A stretch of DNA of 13,130 nt from NCBI GenBank assembly GCA_934876235.1, contig CAKXKM010000054.1, positions 1 through 13,130 of the forward strand. Reading direction: 5' to 3'. This stretch comes from Collinsella sp. AF02-46-1 (GTDB lineage Bacteria; Actinomycetota; Coriobacteriia; Coriobacteriales; Coriobacteriaceae). Shown here in pieces: positions 5,121 to 13,130 of the stretch (the stretch's first letter is position 1; each line of letters begins with the position of its first letter). Below the pieces are notes generated by a model that did no database searches, was not told the DNA's origin, and saw nothing but the letters and a program-made list of their open reading frames with translations. Both the position numbers and the translations under genes were made by a program.

Positions 5121-6470
5121 CTAAGACTCGATGTAGTCCTTCAACTTGCTAGAGCGGCTCGGATGGCGGAGCTTGGCCAAGGTCTTGGACTCGATCTGGC
5201 GGATACGCTCGCGCGTGACACCAAACTCGCGACCGACCTCCTCGAGCGTGCGGGGATGCCCGTCGACAAGGCCAAAGCGCAGCTCGATAACCTTGCGCTC
5301 ACGATCGGCAAGCGAGTCGAGCACCTGGGTGAGCTGCTCCTGTAGCATGGAGAAGCTGGCGGCATCGGGCGGAACGATTGCCTGGGAGTCCTCGATGAAG
5401 TCGCCCAGCTGGGAATCCTCTTCCTCGCCGATGGGGGTCTCAAGCGACACGGGCTCCTGCGAGATCTTCTGGATCTCGCGGACGCGGTCGGCGCTCATGT
5501 CCATCTCGGCACCGATCTCCTCGGGGGTCGGGTCGCGGCCCAGGTCCTGAAGGAGCTGTCGCTGCACACGGACGAGCTTGTTGATGGTCTCGACCATGTG
5601 CACGGGAATACGGATGGTACGGGCCTGGTCGGCGATAGCGCGCGTAATAGCCTGACGGATCCACCACGTGGCGTACGTGGAGAACTTGAAGCCCTTCTGG
5701 TAGTCGAACTTCTCGACGGCGCGAATCAGACCGAGGTTGCCCTCCTGGATCAGGTCAAGAAACAGCATGCCGCGGCCGACATAGCGCTTGGCGATGGAGA
5801 CGACCAGACGCAGGTTTGCGCTGATGAGCGCCTGCTTGGCTTCGAGGCCAACGTTCTCAATGCGCGTAAGACGACGCATCTCGGCACGCGTGAGCTCGAG
5901 CTCACCGGCATCGGCAGCCTCGAGCTTCTCGGTGGCCTCAAGACCGGCCTCGATCTTCATGGCCAGATCGACCTCTTCGGAGGCGGTCAGCAGGTCGACC
6001 TTGCCGATCTCCTTGAGGTACATACGAACCGGATCGCCGGTCAGCATCACCGTGGAGGCATCGATGCCACGCACGCGGGAGCGTGAACGGGACGTGCGCA
6101 CGGTGCGCTTCTTCTTGCTCTTGGAAGAACCCATCTCGGCATCGGCCTGACGGGCCATCTTGAGCTCGTGATCGTCGAGCGAGCCGGAATCGTGCTCGTC
6201 GTCGTCATCGAAATCGTCGGTATCGGTATCGTTATCGTCATCGTCGACGTCCATGGGGGCGTCGTCGTTACCGCTCGCGGAGATAATCTGGATGCCGCTG
6301 TTGCGCAGCGCGGAATACACCGCGGTGAGCTGCTCGTCAGTAACATCGATATCCTTCAGGGCGACCTGAATCTCGTCCTCGGTTACCGAAGTCCTGTTTG
6401 AGCCGTTGCCCATGAGCTTTGCAACGTAGGATTCCAGCCCAGTACCCGTGCTCTCAGTCTTTTTTGGCAC
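5121..6470 (-). CDS. rpoD: Primary sigma factor RpoD (SigA/HrdB type)
   Basis: The housekeeping sigma-70 factor that directs RNA polymerase to -10/-35 promoters. With a GTG start at 6470 it has 449 aa. Region 1.2 is at about 145-180 (DPVRMYLKEIGKVDLLT), region 2 at 218-290 (ANLRLVVSIAKRYVGRG, STYATWWIRQAITRAI), region 3 at about 295-375, and region 4 at 378-449 with the helix-turn-helix TLEEVGREFGVTRERIRQIE. Before region 1.2 there is a very acidic stretch (about 75-93, mostly Asp) followed by a very basic one (about 117-134, Lys/Arg/Ser). GTG 6470 is preferred because AAGGGAGA lies just before it at proper spacing; ATG 6485 would add five residues and lacks such a site. It is the last gene of the minus-strand run, 110 bases after dnaG, and ends at palindromes. 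Confidence 0.96.
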   Translation of the reverse strand: MPKKTESTGTGLESYVAKLMGNGSNRTSVTEDEIQVALKDIDVTDEQLTAVYSALRNSGIQIISASGNDDAPMDVDDDDNDTDTDDFDDDDEHDSGSLDDHELKMARQADAEMGSSKSKKKRTVRTSRSRSRVRGIDASTVMLTGDPVRMYLKEIGKVDLLTASEEVDLAMKIEAGLEATEKLEAADAGELELTRAEMRRLTRIENVGLEAKQALISANLRLVVSIAKRYVGRGMLFLDLIQEGNLGLIRAVEKFDYQKGFKFSTYATWWIRQAITRAIADQARTIRIPVHMVETINKLVRVQRQLLQDLGRDPTPEEIGAEMDMSADRVREIQKISQEPVSLETPIGEEEDSQLGDFIEDSQAIVPPDAASFSMLQEQLTQVLDSLADRERKVIELRFGLVDGHPRTLEEVGREFGVTRERIRQIESKTLAKLRHPSRSSKLKDYIES

Positions 6471-6580
6471 AGATTCTCCCTTCATAGTCCACAGGACTCA
6501 ATACTTTAGCACACACATCGACGTCTATACCCAAAAAGAGGACTGGATATAGGCGAGAATACGCTGGTTGACCACAACAT
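6471..6580 (-). promoter_or_regulatory. dnaG-rpoD gap, possible internal rpoD promoter
   Basis: This is the only sizeable gap in the minus-strand gene run. Read on the minus strand it contains a -10-like TGTGCTAAAGT about 25-30 bases before the rpoD ATG 6485 (near 6506-6516), but no good -35 box at standard spacing. Internal promoters ahead of rpoD are known in macromolecular synthesis operons, so one here is plausible but not shown. Confidence 0.3.
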
Positions 6581-8695
6581 CTAGGCCTGTTCGGTGCCTG
6601 CGACCTCCAGACCGATCAAACGGAACGGGTCCGCCACGCCGCCGATCGACTTTTGCAGCTCGCGTTGACGCTGCGAATCCTGCGCGGCCTGCACGGTCAG
6701 CGCGCGACGGGCCTCATCATCGAGCGAACGGTCCTGGCGTAGCTTGGCCTGTGCGGCACGCATGCGGCGCTTGATGGTGTAGAGCTCGAGCGTATCGAGC
6801 ATAAACACGATGTTCGTCTCGGTGGGGTGCTTGCTCGTCGCCGAGATGCGCCCGGCACTCACAAGCGTTGCCGCCTCGGGACACACCGAGCGCGCCGCAT
6901 CCATGCAGGCTGCAGGATCGGTTCCCGGCGGCGTTGCCAGAACGGCCCATGCGATGGACTCGTGACGTGGGTCAACCCACTCGATAGAGCAGATGCGGTC
7001 GGCATACGTGCGGAACAGGTCGGGGTAGCTCGTGAGCATGGTCAGCAGCTCACGCTCCCCTGCCAAGGACTTACGCTCAAGATCAGTAAGAACCATCGGC
7101 GCCGCCGCAGCCGGAGCACCCGAACCATCAGTCGCAGGCACAGCACCCATACCATCAGGCGCGTCGATCGGCGGCAGGTCGTCGACGACCTCCACGGGCG
7201 CGGCGCCGTAGGCATCGAGCGGGACGTAGTCATACGGCTCTTCTTCGACCGGCGCGGACACAGGCGGCGTCGCGCCCGATGCCCAAGCACCGCGAGATGC
7301 CCCCTGCGAACCAGACGTCCGACCGCCCGCGCTACCAGAGCGCTCAGCCTGTGCCCGCTGGCGCTCATAGTTCTGCTCACGACGTCGTTCCGCATCCTCG
7401 CGCTTGGCGACATCGCGAAACACACGGCCCGAGCTCGCACGCACTGTCTCCAGATCCAAACCCAACAGGTCGGCAATTTGAATAAAGTACGTGTCGATCA
7501 TATAGCTGTCGCGCAGCGGATAGATAAGCGTGAGCGCATCCTCCAGCGCCTTGGCGCGACCGCCCGGCGTGGAGATGTCGCTCGACTCCTGCAGCGAACG
7601 GTACACGAAGTCCATGAGCGGCTCGGCGGCGTCAATGCGTTTCTGCAGCTCCCCTCCGCCGTGCGCCGTGATGAACTCCATGGGATCGTTACCGTCGGGC
7701 AGCACCACGCAGCGCAGGTCCATAGAATCCTGCTCGATAAACTGAATTGCACGGCGAGCGGCCTTTTGACCGGCGGCATCGCCGTCAAACATATACACGA
7801 TGCGCTTGGCAAAGCGGGTGAGCGTCTTGACGTGATGCTCCGTGAGCGCGGTGCCCAGCGTGGCGACAACGTTTTTGATCCCCGCCTCCCAGCAGGCGAT
7901 GCAGTCGGTATAGCCCTCCACCACGACGGCCGTATCCTGCGCGACGATAAACTCCTTGGCCCAGTTAAAGCCATAGAGGTTTCGCTTTTTATGAAACACA
8001 CTCGTCTCGGCGGTATTGAGGTACTTGGGTTGACCGTCACCCATGATGCGACCGCCAAAGGCAATGTTGTGACCCTGTTCGTCAAAGATGGGAAACATCA
8101 CGCGGTCGTAGAAGCGGTCGGCAAGCTGCCCGCGCCCGCGGCTCACGGCAACGTTGGCATCGATCATCTCCTGCGGGGTAAAACCCGCCTGGGACAGGTG
8201 CGACACCAGCGCGTTGCGGCCAGGCGCAAAGCCCAGGCAGTAGCGGCGGCAGACGTCGCCACCCATGCCGCGGCTGGCAAAGTACTCGCGCGGACGGCCG
8301 TCCTTACCGCGCATAAGCATGGTGTGATAGAACTGGGCGGTCTCGGCGCACAGATCGTAGATGCGGGCACGCTTGGTACCGCGCTCGCGGCGGTCTCCGG
8401 TGTCGTGCAGCTCAATACCCGCGCGATCGGCCAAATAACGGATTGACTCGGGAAAGCTCAGGTTCTCACGCTTCATGATATAGGTGAAGACGTCGCCACC
8501 CTCGCCGCAGCCAAAGCAATGCCACACCTGCGTGGCGGGAATAATGTGGAAGGACGGAGTCTTTTCGCCATGGAAGGGGCAGCAACCCCAAAACTCATGG
8601 CCGCGGGGCTTGAGCTCAACCGTTTCCTGCACGATGGCAACTAGGTCGGACGCAGCGCGTACCTGGTCTTTTTCCTCATCACTAATCACGGACAC
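6581..8695 (-). CDS. dnaG: DNA primase DnaG
   Basis: Makes RNA primers for lagging-strand and restart synthesis, working with the replicative helicase. The 704-aa protein is longer than most DnaG (about 600 aa). The CHC2 zinc ribbon is at 39-63 (C39, H42 in CPFHGEKTPSF; C60, C63 in HCFGCGEGGD). The RNA polymerase core with Toprim follows: E260 in VVVEGYTDC, LGTAL at 280-284, and D304/D306 in YMFDGDAAGQKAARRA. Residues about 430-535 are a low-complexity linker rich in Gly, Ser, Ala, Pro and acidic residues, which accounts for the extra length. Residues 535-704 are the helical helicase-binding part. The GTG start at 8695 lies within the end of ribF; AGGGGG just upstream would serve this GTG or the second GTG at 8689. 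Upstream ribF overlaps by 14 bases, suggesting translational coupling. Confidence 0.96.
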   Translation of the reverse strand: MSVISDEEKDQVRAASDLVAIVQETVELKPRGHEFWGCCPFHGEKTPSFHIIPATQVWHCFGCGEGGDVFTYIMKRENLSFPESIRYLADRAGIELHDTGDRRERGTKRARIYDLCAETAQFYHTMLMRGKDGRPREYFASRGMGGDVCRRYCLGFAPGRNALVSHLSQAGFTPQEMIDANVAVSRGRGQLADRFYDRVMFPIFDEQGHNIAFGGRIMGDGQPKYLNTAETSVFHKKRNLYGFNWAKEFIVAQDTAVVVEGYTDCIACWEAGIKNVVATLGTALTEHHVKTLTRFAKRIVYMFDGDAAGQKAARRAIQFIEQDSMDLRCVVLPDGNDPMEFITAHGGGELQKRIDAAEPLMDFVYRSLQESSDISTPGGRAKALEDALTLIYPLRDSYMIDTYFIQIADLLGLDLETVRASSGRVFRDVAKREDAERRREQNYERQRAQAERSGSAGGRTSGSQGASRGAWASGATPPVSAPVEEEPYDYVPLDAYGAAPVEVVDDLPPIDAPDGMGAVPATDGSGAPAAAAPMVLTDLERKSLAGERELLTMLTSYPDLFRTYADRICSIEWVDPRHESIAWAVLATPPGTDPAACMDAARSVCPEAATLVSAGRISATSKHPTETNIVFMLDTLELYTIKRRMRAAQAKLRQDRSLDDEARRALTVQAAQDSQRQRELQKSIGGVADPFRLIGLEVAGTEQA

Positions 8696-9689
8696 TCACC
8701 CCCTGCTCGCCCAAGTTGTGACGAATATCTTCGATATTACCCTCGACGGTCGCGATCAACTCATCCAGCGAATCGAACACGCGCGACGGACGCAGCCAGC
8801 GCGTAAACGCCAGCGAAACGGAAGCGCCGTACAGGTCGCCCGTATAACCAATTAAATTGGCCTCGAGATGCGCAGATGCCGCATCGTCGGCATACGTCGG
8901 CGGCAGTCCGACGTTAACGGCAGCGGGCCACACGATGTCGTTAACCAGCACCAGGCCCTCATACACGCCATCGGCAGGCACCAGAATGCCGTCGGGAACC
9001 TGTAGGTTTGCCGTGGGAAAGCCCATGCCAGAACCCTCGTGACGGCCGCGAATAACACCGCCGCGCACCATATACGGGCGGCCGAGCAACTCAGCAGCAA
9101 GCTCCACATGGCCCTGTCCCAGCTCATGACGAATGCGGGTGGCGCAAATGGCCTCACCGCCCTCGCAAAGCAGGTCGTGCCCGTATACGTCAACGCCGCG
9201 CTCGGCACCCCAGGCGCGCATCTCGGCAACACCAGAAGCACCGCCACGACCCAGCCTAAAGTCGCTGCCAACGCGAATCGATCGAATGTCGACCAGACGC
9301 GACACCAGCGAGAGAAAATCAACATGGTCAAGCGCCGCAACCTCAGGCGTAAAGGGAACGGCCACCACCGCATCGACCCCGGTTTGAGCCAGGGCATGCA
9401 GACGGTCGGCCGTCGTCATCAATTTTTGAGCGGGCGAAGGGCTCACCACGACGTCCGGGTCGGGATCGAAGGTAACTACGACCGCCTTACAGCCATGGGC
9501 GCGGGCGTCACGGACAAGCGCCGCAATGAGCTCCTGGTGTCCACGGTGCACGCCATCGAACACGCCAATGGCGATCGAGGCAGCACCCAGGTGCTCACAC
9601 TTATCAAACGCATCGGCAGTAACGATGTGAGCCTCGTCCGACTCGACCGCGAAAAAGATACGCGCGAGCTCGCGAGCGGACAACATCAT
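8682..9689 (-). CDS. ribF: Bifunctional riboflavin kinase / FAD synthetase RibF
   Basis: Converts riboflavin to FMN and then FAD in the cytoplasm. The N-terminal FMN adenylyltransferase domain (about 35-200) has the nucleotidyltransferase motif GVFDGVHRGHQ at 42-52 and VTFDPDP at 72-78. The C-terminal kinase domain (about 205-325) has RGRHEGSGMGFPTANL (214-229), DGVYEG (240-245) and the GDLYG segment (284-288). The 335-aa length is slightly above the usual 310-320 because of about 25 extra residues before the first strand; the first ATG at 9689 overlaps the truB stop by four bases (ATGA), the usual sign of coupled translation. A second ATG follows directly at 9686. The gene ends 14 bases inside dnaG. 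Confidence 0.95.
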   Translation of the reverse strand: MMLSARELARIFFAVESDEAHIVTADAFDKCEHLGAASIAIGVFDGVHRGHQELIAALVRDARAHGCKAVVVTFDPDPDVVVSPSPAQKLMTTADRLHALAQTGVDAVVAVPFTPEVAALDHVDFLSLVSRLVDIRSIRVGSDFRLGRGGASGVAEMRAWGAERGVDVYGHDLLCEGGEAICATRIRHELGQGHVELAAELLGRPYMVRGGVIRGRHEGSGMGFPTANLQVPDGILVPADGVYEGLVLVNDIVWPAAVNVGLPPTYADDAASAHLEANLIGYTGDLYGASVSLAFTRWLRPSRVFDSLDELIATVEGNIEDIRHNLGEQGVSVRD

Positions 9690-10618
9690 CGAACACCGCC
9701 GATGGCCTGCGGAAAGACATGCTCCATGACAAAGCGGCCGCCCTCAATGCGAGCGAGCGCCTTGAGTCCCCCATCGAGCACCAACGCAAAAGGCGCCTTC
9801 GAGGCATCGAAATCGGCAAGCGCACGCTCAACGGGAATGCGTCGGCCGCAGAGCAGATCGTCGGCAAGATTGCCCGGCAAGTCAACACGCGTGGCGCCCA
9901 GGGCCGCAATGGGATCCAGGGCAAAGCCAGCCGCGGACTCGGGAGAAAGCTCCTCGACCGCATGACAAGCGCCAATGGAAACAACACCGGAGGCCGTGCG
10001 GCGCAGCGCGGAAATGTGCGCGGCGCTCTCGCAGGCGCGGCCCAAGTCGCGAGCGAGCGCACGGATATAGGTACCCTTGCTCACTGAGAACGCCACGGTC
10101 CACACACACGTATCACCTTCGCCTCCCACAGCGATCAGGTCGGCGGCATAGACCTCGACAGGGCGCGGAGGTAGGTCCACCGCATTGCCCTCACGAGCAG
10201 ACTTGTAGGCGCGAACGCCATTGACCGAGATGGCCGAAAACGCCGGCGGCACCTGCATCTGCGGACCCAGCATGGCGGCCAAGCGCTCACGGGCATAGGC
10301 AGGATCGCGGAGCTCGTTGGCAACAGCCACGGTGCGGACGGCCTCGCCCTCCGCATCATCGGTATTGGTCTCGGCGCCAAACGAAATGTCGGCGACGTAG
10401 CTTTTGGTATCGAGTGTGAGCATACCCAGCAGACGGGTGGCCTGACCCACGCCCACCACCATGACACCCGATGCCATGGGGTCGAGCGTGCCGGCATGGC
10501 CGACGCGACGCTCATGGAGGGCGCGCCGACATTGCGAGACCACATCGTGGGACGTGCAGCCCACCGGCTTATCGACGGCGAGCAGCATATTCAGTTGAGA
10601 AGGCGTACGACGAGCCAT
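9686..10618 (-). CDS. truB: tRNA pseudouridine-55 synthase TruB
   Basis: Makes pseudouridine 55 in the T-loop of tRNAs. The 310-aa protein has the family's opening LLAVDKPVGCTSHDVV (12-27) and the catalytic loop VGHAGTLDPMASGVM (39-53), where D46 is the nucleophile. FSVSKGTYIRALARDLG in the middle is the second conserved block, and a C-terminal PUA-like segment ends the protein. ATG 10618 has GGATGG shortly upstream; the ATG at residue 11 is an alternative that would still leave the core complete. It lies 15 bases after nrnA and overlaps ribF by 4 bases. Confidence 0.96.
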   Translation of the reverse strand: MARRTPSQLNMLLAVDKPVGCTSHDVVSQCRRALHERRVGHAGTLDPMASGVMVVGVGQATRLLGMLTLDTKSYVADISFGAETNTDDAEGEAVRTVAVANELRDPAYARERLAAMLGPQMQVPPAFSAISVNGVRAYKSAREGNAVDLPPRPVEVYAADLIAVGGEGDTCVWTVAFSVSKGTYIRALARDLGRACESAAHISALRRTASGVVSIGACHAVEELSPESAAGFALDPIAALGATRVDLPGNLADDLLCGRRIPVERALADFDASKAPFALVLDGGLKALARIEGGRFVMEHVFPQAIGGVR

Positions 10619-10633
10619 GTACCATCCAAAAAG

Positions 10634-11677
10634 TTAAAGCTCGACGGTCACCGAAGCGGGATCCTCCCCTACCAGCTCGGCCAGCATGGGAAGTGCCACG
10701 GTGAGCGTCTCGAGAATCGTTCCGTTGTTGGAGAAACCGGCGGCAGCGGGATGTCCGCCTCCGCCAAAGGCAGCAGCGATCTCGGACACGTTGAGGTCGC
10801 CCTTGGAGCGCAGGTTGCCGCGCACCTTGGTATCGCCCTCAATGCCCTTCAGGAACAGGCAGACCTCGACACCCATCACCGAGCGCACCACGTCAACCAG
10901 ACCGTCGCACTCATCCGAGGTGACACCGCAGGCCTCAAGGTCACTCTGGTACGCGTAGCTATACGCGACGCGCCCGTGGGCCACCGTCTTAATGCGGCCC
11001 ATAACGATGGACTTGAGGTGCAAAAACTCAACGCGCATGCTCTGGTAAACCTCGAGTGCCACACGCGCCGGATCGGCACCGTGGGCAACCAGACGCGAGG
11101 CTGCATGGAACGCGGCTGCATCGGCGTTTTGGTACTGAAAACGGCCGGTATCGGTAACCAAGCCACACAGCAGGCAGGTCGCAACGCCATCACGTGCGAC
11201 AAAGCCGCAATTGTCCAATAAGCGGTCGATGATCATGGCGCAGGCTGCAGCTTCGACGCGCCACAGGCTGAGCTCGGCAAACTCCTCGCGCGCCGGATGG
11301 TGATCGAAGCACACCACCTGCTTGGAGCGACGAAGCACCTCGGCGGAATTATTGAGACGCTCGACGACCGGCACGTCCACCGAGATGAACAGGTCCGGAT
11401 TGCCGGTGTACGCAGATGCCGGCGTCAGGCGATCGGAGCCTTCCATAAAGCGGTAGATGCGCGGAACTGGGTCATCATCTGCCAGCAGCAGCGCAATGTC
11501 CTTGTTGGGGAAAAACTTCATGAGCGAAAGGCCCAGACCCAAAACGGAGCCCAAGGCATCGCCATCGGGAGAAGTGTGTCCCGAAATCGCAATGGAGGAC
11601 GCACCCTCGATGAGCTCGAGGATGCGTCGCTGAATATCTGCAGACTCGCACGAGGCGAGGTCGGCGGAATTAGTCAT
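10634..11677 (-). CDS. nrnA: DHH/DHHA1 phosphoesterase, NrnA-type oligoribonuclease / pAp phosphatase
   Basis: A 347-aa member of the DHH superfamily. The manganese-binding motifs are complete: H34, D38 and D40 in GHTSPDGDALGS, D101 in ISVDVP, the signature D125-H126-H127 in CFDHHPA, and D176 in VTDTGRF. The DHHA1 substrate domain has GGGGHPAAAGF at 305-315. Proteins of this kind degrade 2-5 nt RNAs and in some species dephosphorylate 3'-phosphoadenosine 5'-phosphate; a gene of this type between rbfA and truB is common in Gram-positive bacteria. ATG 11677 is preceded by GGAGG at 9 bases and lies 8 bases inside rbfA. Which of the two activities dominates cannot be read from sequence; a cyclic-dinucleotide-related role (linear pApA or pGpG cleavage) is also possible. 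Confidence 0.9.
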   Translation of the reverse strand: MTNSADLASCESADIQRRILELIEGASSIAISGHTSPDGDALGSVLGLGLSLMKFFPNKDIALLLADDDPVPRIYRFMEGSDRLTPASAYTGNPDLFISVDVPVVERLNNSAEVLRRSKQVVCFDHHPAREEFAELSLWRVEAAACAMIIDRLLDNCGFVARDGVATCLLCGLVTDTGRFQYQNADAAAFHAASRLVAHGADPARVALEVYQSMRVEFLHLKSIVMGRIKTVAHGRVAYSYAYQSDLEACGVTSDECDGLVDVVRSVMGVEVCLFLKGIEGDTKVRGNLRSKGDLNVSEIAAAFGGGGHPAAAGFSNNGTILETLTVALPMLAELVGEDPASVTVEL

Positions 11678-12080
11678 CTAAAGCTGCCTCCTGGGCGGCA
11701 TCCGCTATCGGATAGCCGTCCTCGTCCTTTTCGATCGCAAGCGTGGCGGGAACGTTTTCCAGCGCACGCGTGATGCGCTCGGCCTCGTCGGTCGAGCGAT
11801 CGATGCGAAAATCGAGCTCGGGCATGACGCGCCAATCGAGCGAGCGAGCCAACAGGCTGCGAATACGGCCCTTGGCGCTTGCGAGCGCCTCCATGACCTC
11901 GTCGTAGCGGCTCGCATCGCACGACACGTACACGCGCGCGAACGAACGGTCCACCGCGACCTCGACCGCGGTCAAAGTAACCAGGTCGAGACGCGGATCG
12001 GAAACCTCAAAGAGCAGGATATAACCGAGCTTCTCGCGAAGCTGCTCGCCCAGACGGCGGGTTGCCTGCGTTTGCTTCAT
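11670..12080 (-). CDS. rbfA: 30S ribosome-binding factor RbfA
   Basis: A 136-aa KH-fold protein that binds the 30S subunit late in its assembly and helps 16S rRNA maturation and growth at low temperature. The strands LFEVSDPRLDLVTLTAVEV (23-41) and DRSFARVYVS (44-53) and the later LARSLDWRVMPELDFRID (about 77-94) are typical. The C-terminal tail is acidic (ending LDD). AGGGGGT, which overlaps the infB stop region, lies 6 bases before ATG 12080, and the gap to infB is 11 bases. The end overlaps nrnA by 8 bases. Confidence 0.95.
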   Translation of the reverse strand: MKQTQATRRLGEQLREKLGYILLFEVSDPRLDLVTLTAVEVAVDRSFARVYVSCDASRYDEVMEALASAKGRIRSLLARSLDWRVMPELDFRIDRSTDEAERITRALENVPATLAIEKDEDGYPIADAAQEAALDD

Positions 12081-12091
12081 AGCGCTACCCC

Positions 12092-13130
12092 CTACTCGGT
12101 ACGGGCAACCTGGTCGATACGGTAACCCTCGATCTGGTCGCCGGGCTTGATGTCCTGGAAGTTCTCCAGGCCAATGCCGCCCTCGGAACCGCTCTTGAGG
12201 CTCTTGGCCTCATCCTTGTAGTGGCGCATCGAGGCGATCTTGCCGTTGAAGACCACGATGCCGTCGCGCACCAGACGCACGGAATCGGTCGCGGCGATCT
12301 CGCCCTCTTCGACGCGGACACCGGCGGCGATACCGACTTTGGGCACCTTGAAGGTGTCCAGGACGGTCGCGGTACCCGTGGAGACCTCGACCTCGGTGGG
12401 CTTGAGCATGCCGATACGGGCAGCGTCGAGCTCCTCGAGGCACTTGTAGATGACGTCGTAGCAACGGATCTCGACGCCCTCGCGCTCGGCGGCGGAGCGG
12501 GCCTTGCCGTCGGGACGGACGCCAAAGCCGATGATGATGGCATTGGAGGCGTCGGCCAGAACGACGTCGGTCTCGTTGATGGCGCCAACGGCGGAGTGGA
12601 TCGTGTTGATGCGCACCTCGGACTGGTCCATCTTGTCGAGGGAGTCCTGAAGGGCCTCGATAGAACCCTGGACGTCGGCCTTGATGATCAGGTTGAGCTC
12701 CTTGACCTCGGCGTCGGCGATGGTCTCGAAGAGGTTCTCGAGCGTCACGTGCTTAACGCGGCTCTGCTCCTCGATACGGGCCTTGAGCGAACGCTCATCG
12801 GCCAGGGCGCGTGCCTCGCGCTCGTCCTCGAACACGCGGAACTCATCGCCGGCGTTGGGGACGGACTGCAGGCCCAGGATCTCGACGGCGTCGGAGGGAC
12901 CGGCCTCGGTGACGGCGTTGCCCTTGGGGTCGAGCATGGCACGGACGCGGCCGTAGGTAAGGCCGGCGACCAGCGTATCGCCCACGTGCAGAGTACCGCG
13001 GGTCACGAGCACGGTGGCAACCGAGCCGCGGCCCTTGTCGAGCTTAGCCTCAAGAACGTTGCCCGAAGCGAACGTATCGGGGTTGGCCTTGAGCTCGAGC
13101 ACGTCGGCCTGGAGCAGGACGGTCTCGAGC
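12092..13130 (-). CDS. infB: Translation initiation factor IF-2, C-terminal part (5' end outside window)
   Basis: The frame is open to the window edge; the visible 345 or so residues cover the region after the GTPase domain. The first residues LETVLLQADVLELKANP are the end of the G domain, followed by domain II (about TFASGNVLEAKLDKGRGSVATV onward, a beta barrel), domain III with NLIIKADVQGSIEAL, and domain IV ending GIGLENFQDIKPGDQIEGY, which binds the formyl-Met end of the initiator tRNA. GTP-bound IF-2 places that tRNA on the 30S subunit and promotes subunit joining. All visible blocks are intact. In the usual order nusA and ylxR lie upstream of infB, here outside the window. It is the first visible gene of the minus-strand run. 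Confidence 0.96.
   Translation of the reverse strand, partial: LETVLLQADVLELKANPDTFASGNVLEAKLDKGRGSVATVLVTRGTLHVGDTLVAGLTYGRVRAMLDPKGNAVTEAGPSDAVEILGLQSVPNAGDEFRVFEDEREARALADERSLKARIEEQSRVKHVTLENLFETIADAEVKELNLIIKADVQGSIEALQDSLDKMDQSEVRINTIHSAVGAINETDVVLADASNAIIIGFGVRPDGKARSAAEREGVEIRCYDVIYKCLEELDAARIGMLKPTEVEVSTGTATVLDTFKVPKVGIAAGVRVEEGEIAATDSVRLVRDGIVVFNGKIASMRHYKDEAKSLKSGSEGGIGLENFQDIKPGDQIEGYRIDQVARTE

Noticed and set aside
6827..8446. A 539-codon open frame on the + strand, antisense to dnaG
   Set aside because: The opposite strand encodes a clear DnaG with zinc and Toprim motifs; the antisense product is Arg/His/Ala-rich without recognisable domains, as expected from high-GC codon bias.
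9039..9965. A 308-codon + strand open frame opposite ribF and truB
   Set aside because: It spans the overlap of two real genes, starts with GTG and has no domain-like sequence.

Overview
The window looks like a chromosomal segment from a moderately high-GC Actinomycetota of the class Coriobacteriia, most likely Collinsella or a close relative. This rests on GC-rich codon use, the gene order infB-rbfA-nrnA-truB-ribF-dnaG-rpoD on one strand, a PdxR/PdxST vitamin B6 locus, and a nuclease-domain protein of a type I associate with Coriobacteriia. The genus call is from memory of gene content, not from a search.

Bases 1-1750 are the accessory part. The window opens with the last 25 codons of a rubrerythrin-type protein on the + strand and its intrinsic terminator. 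Then comes a minus-strand gene of unknown role (318-1445) with an AbiEi-like middle region and a DUF559/Vsr-like PD-(D/E)XK nuclease domain. It lies between two direct copies, about 81% identical, of a 121-bp element (207-329 and 1628-1748). Each copy has 16-18 bp terminal inverted repeats, and the outer end of each carries stop codons in all three frames. The stop codons of the nuclease gene and of the next gene, pdxR, both lie inside these repeats. This is the least explained structure in the window.

Bases 1745-4822 are a vitamin B6 module. A MocR/GntR-type regulator (pdxR, minus strand) is divergent from pdxS and pdxT (plus strand), which encode the two subunits of the glutamine-dependent PLP synthase. 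The 145-bp space between pdxR and pdxS holds two direct CTGACCTT-type repeats 34 bp apart with a perfect palindrome between them, a plausible PdxR operator.

Bases 4823-5120 are a gene-free convergent interval packed with palindromes: an 18-bp inverted repeat, a REP-like small palindrome, a roughly 100-nt near-perfect hairpin that can terminate transcription in both directions, and a short hairpin directly after rpoD.

Bases 5121-13130 are a tightly packed minus-strand run: infB (5' part outside the window), rbfA, nrnA, truB, ribF, dnaG and rpoD. Most junctions overlap or are separated by a few bases; only dnaG-rpoD has a gap of about 110 bp. It joins the usual infB-rbfA-truB-ribF translation/RNA-maturation cluster to the dnaG-rpoD part of the macromolecular synthesis operon, so initiation of translation, ribosome maturation, tRNA modification, nano-RNA turnover, flavin cofactor synthesis, replication priming and the main sigma factor could share transcripts. 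These core genes look intact and ordinary in sequence.
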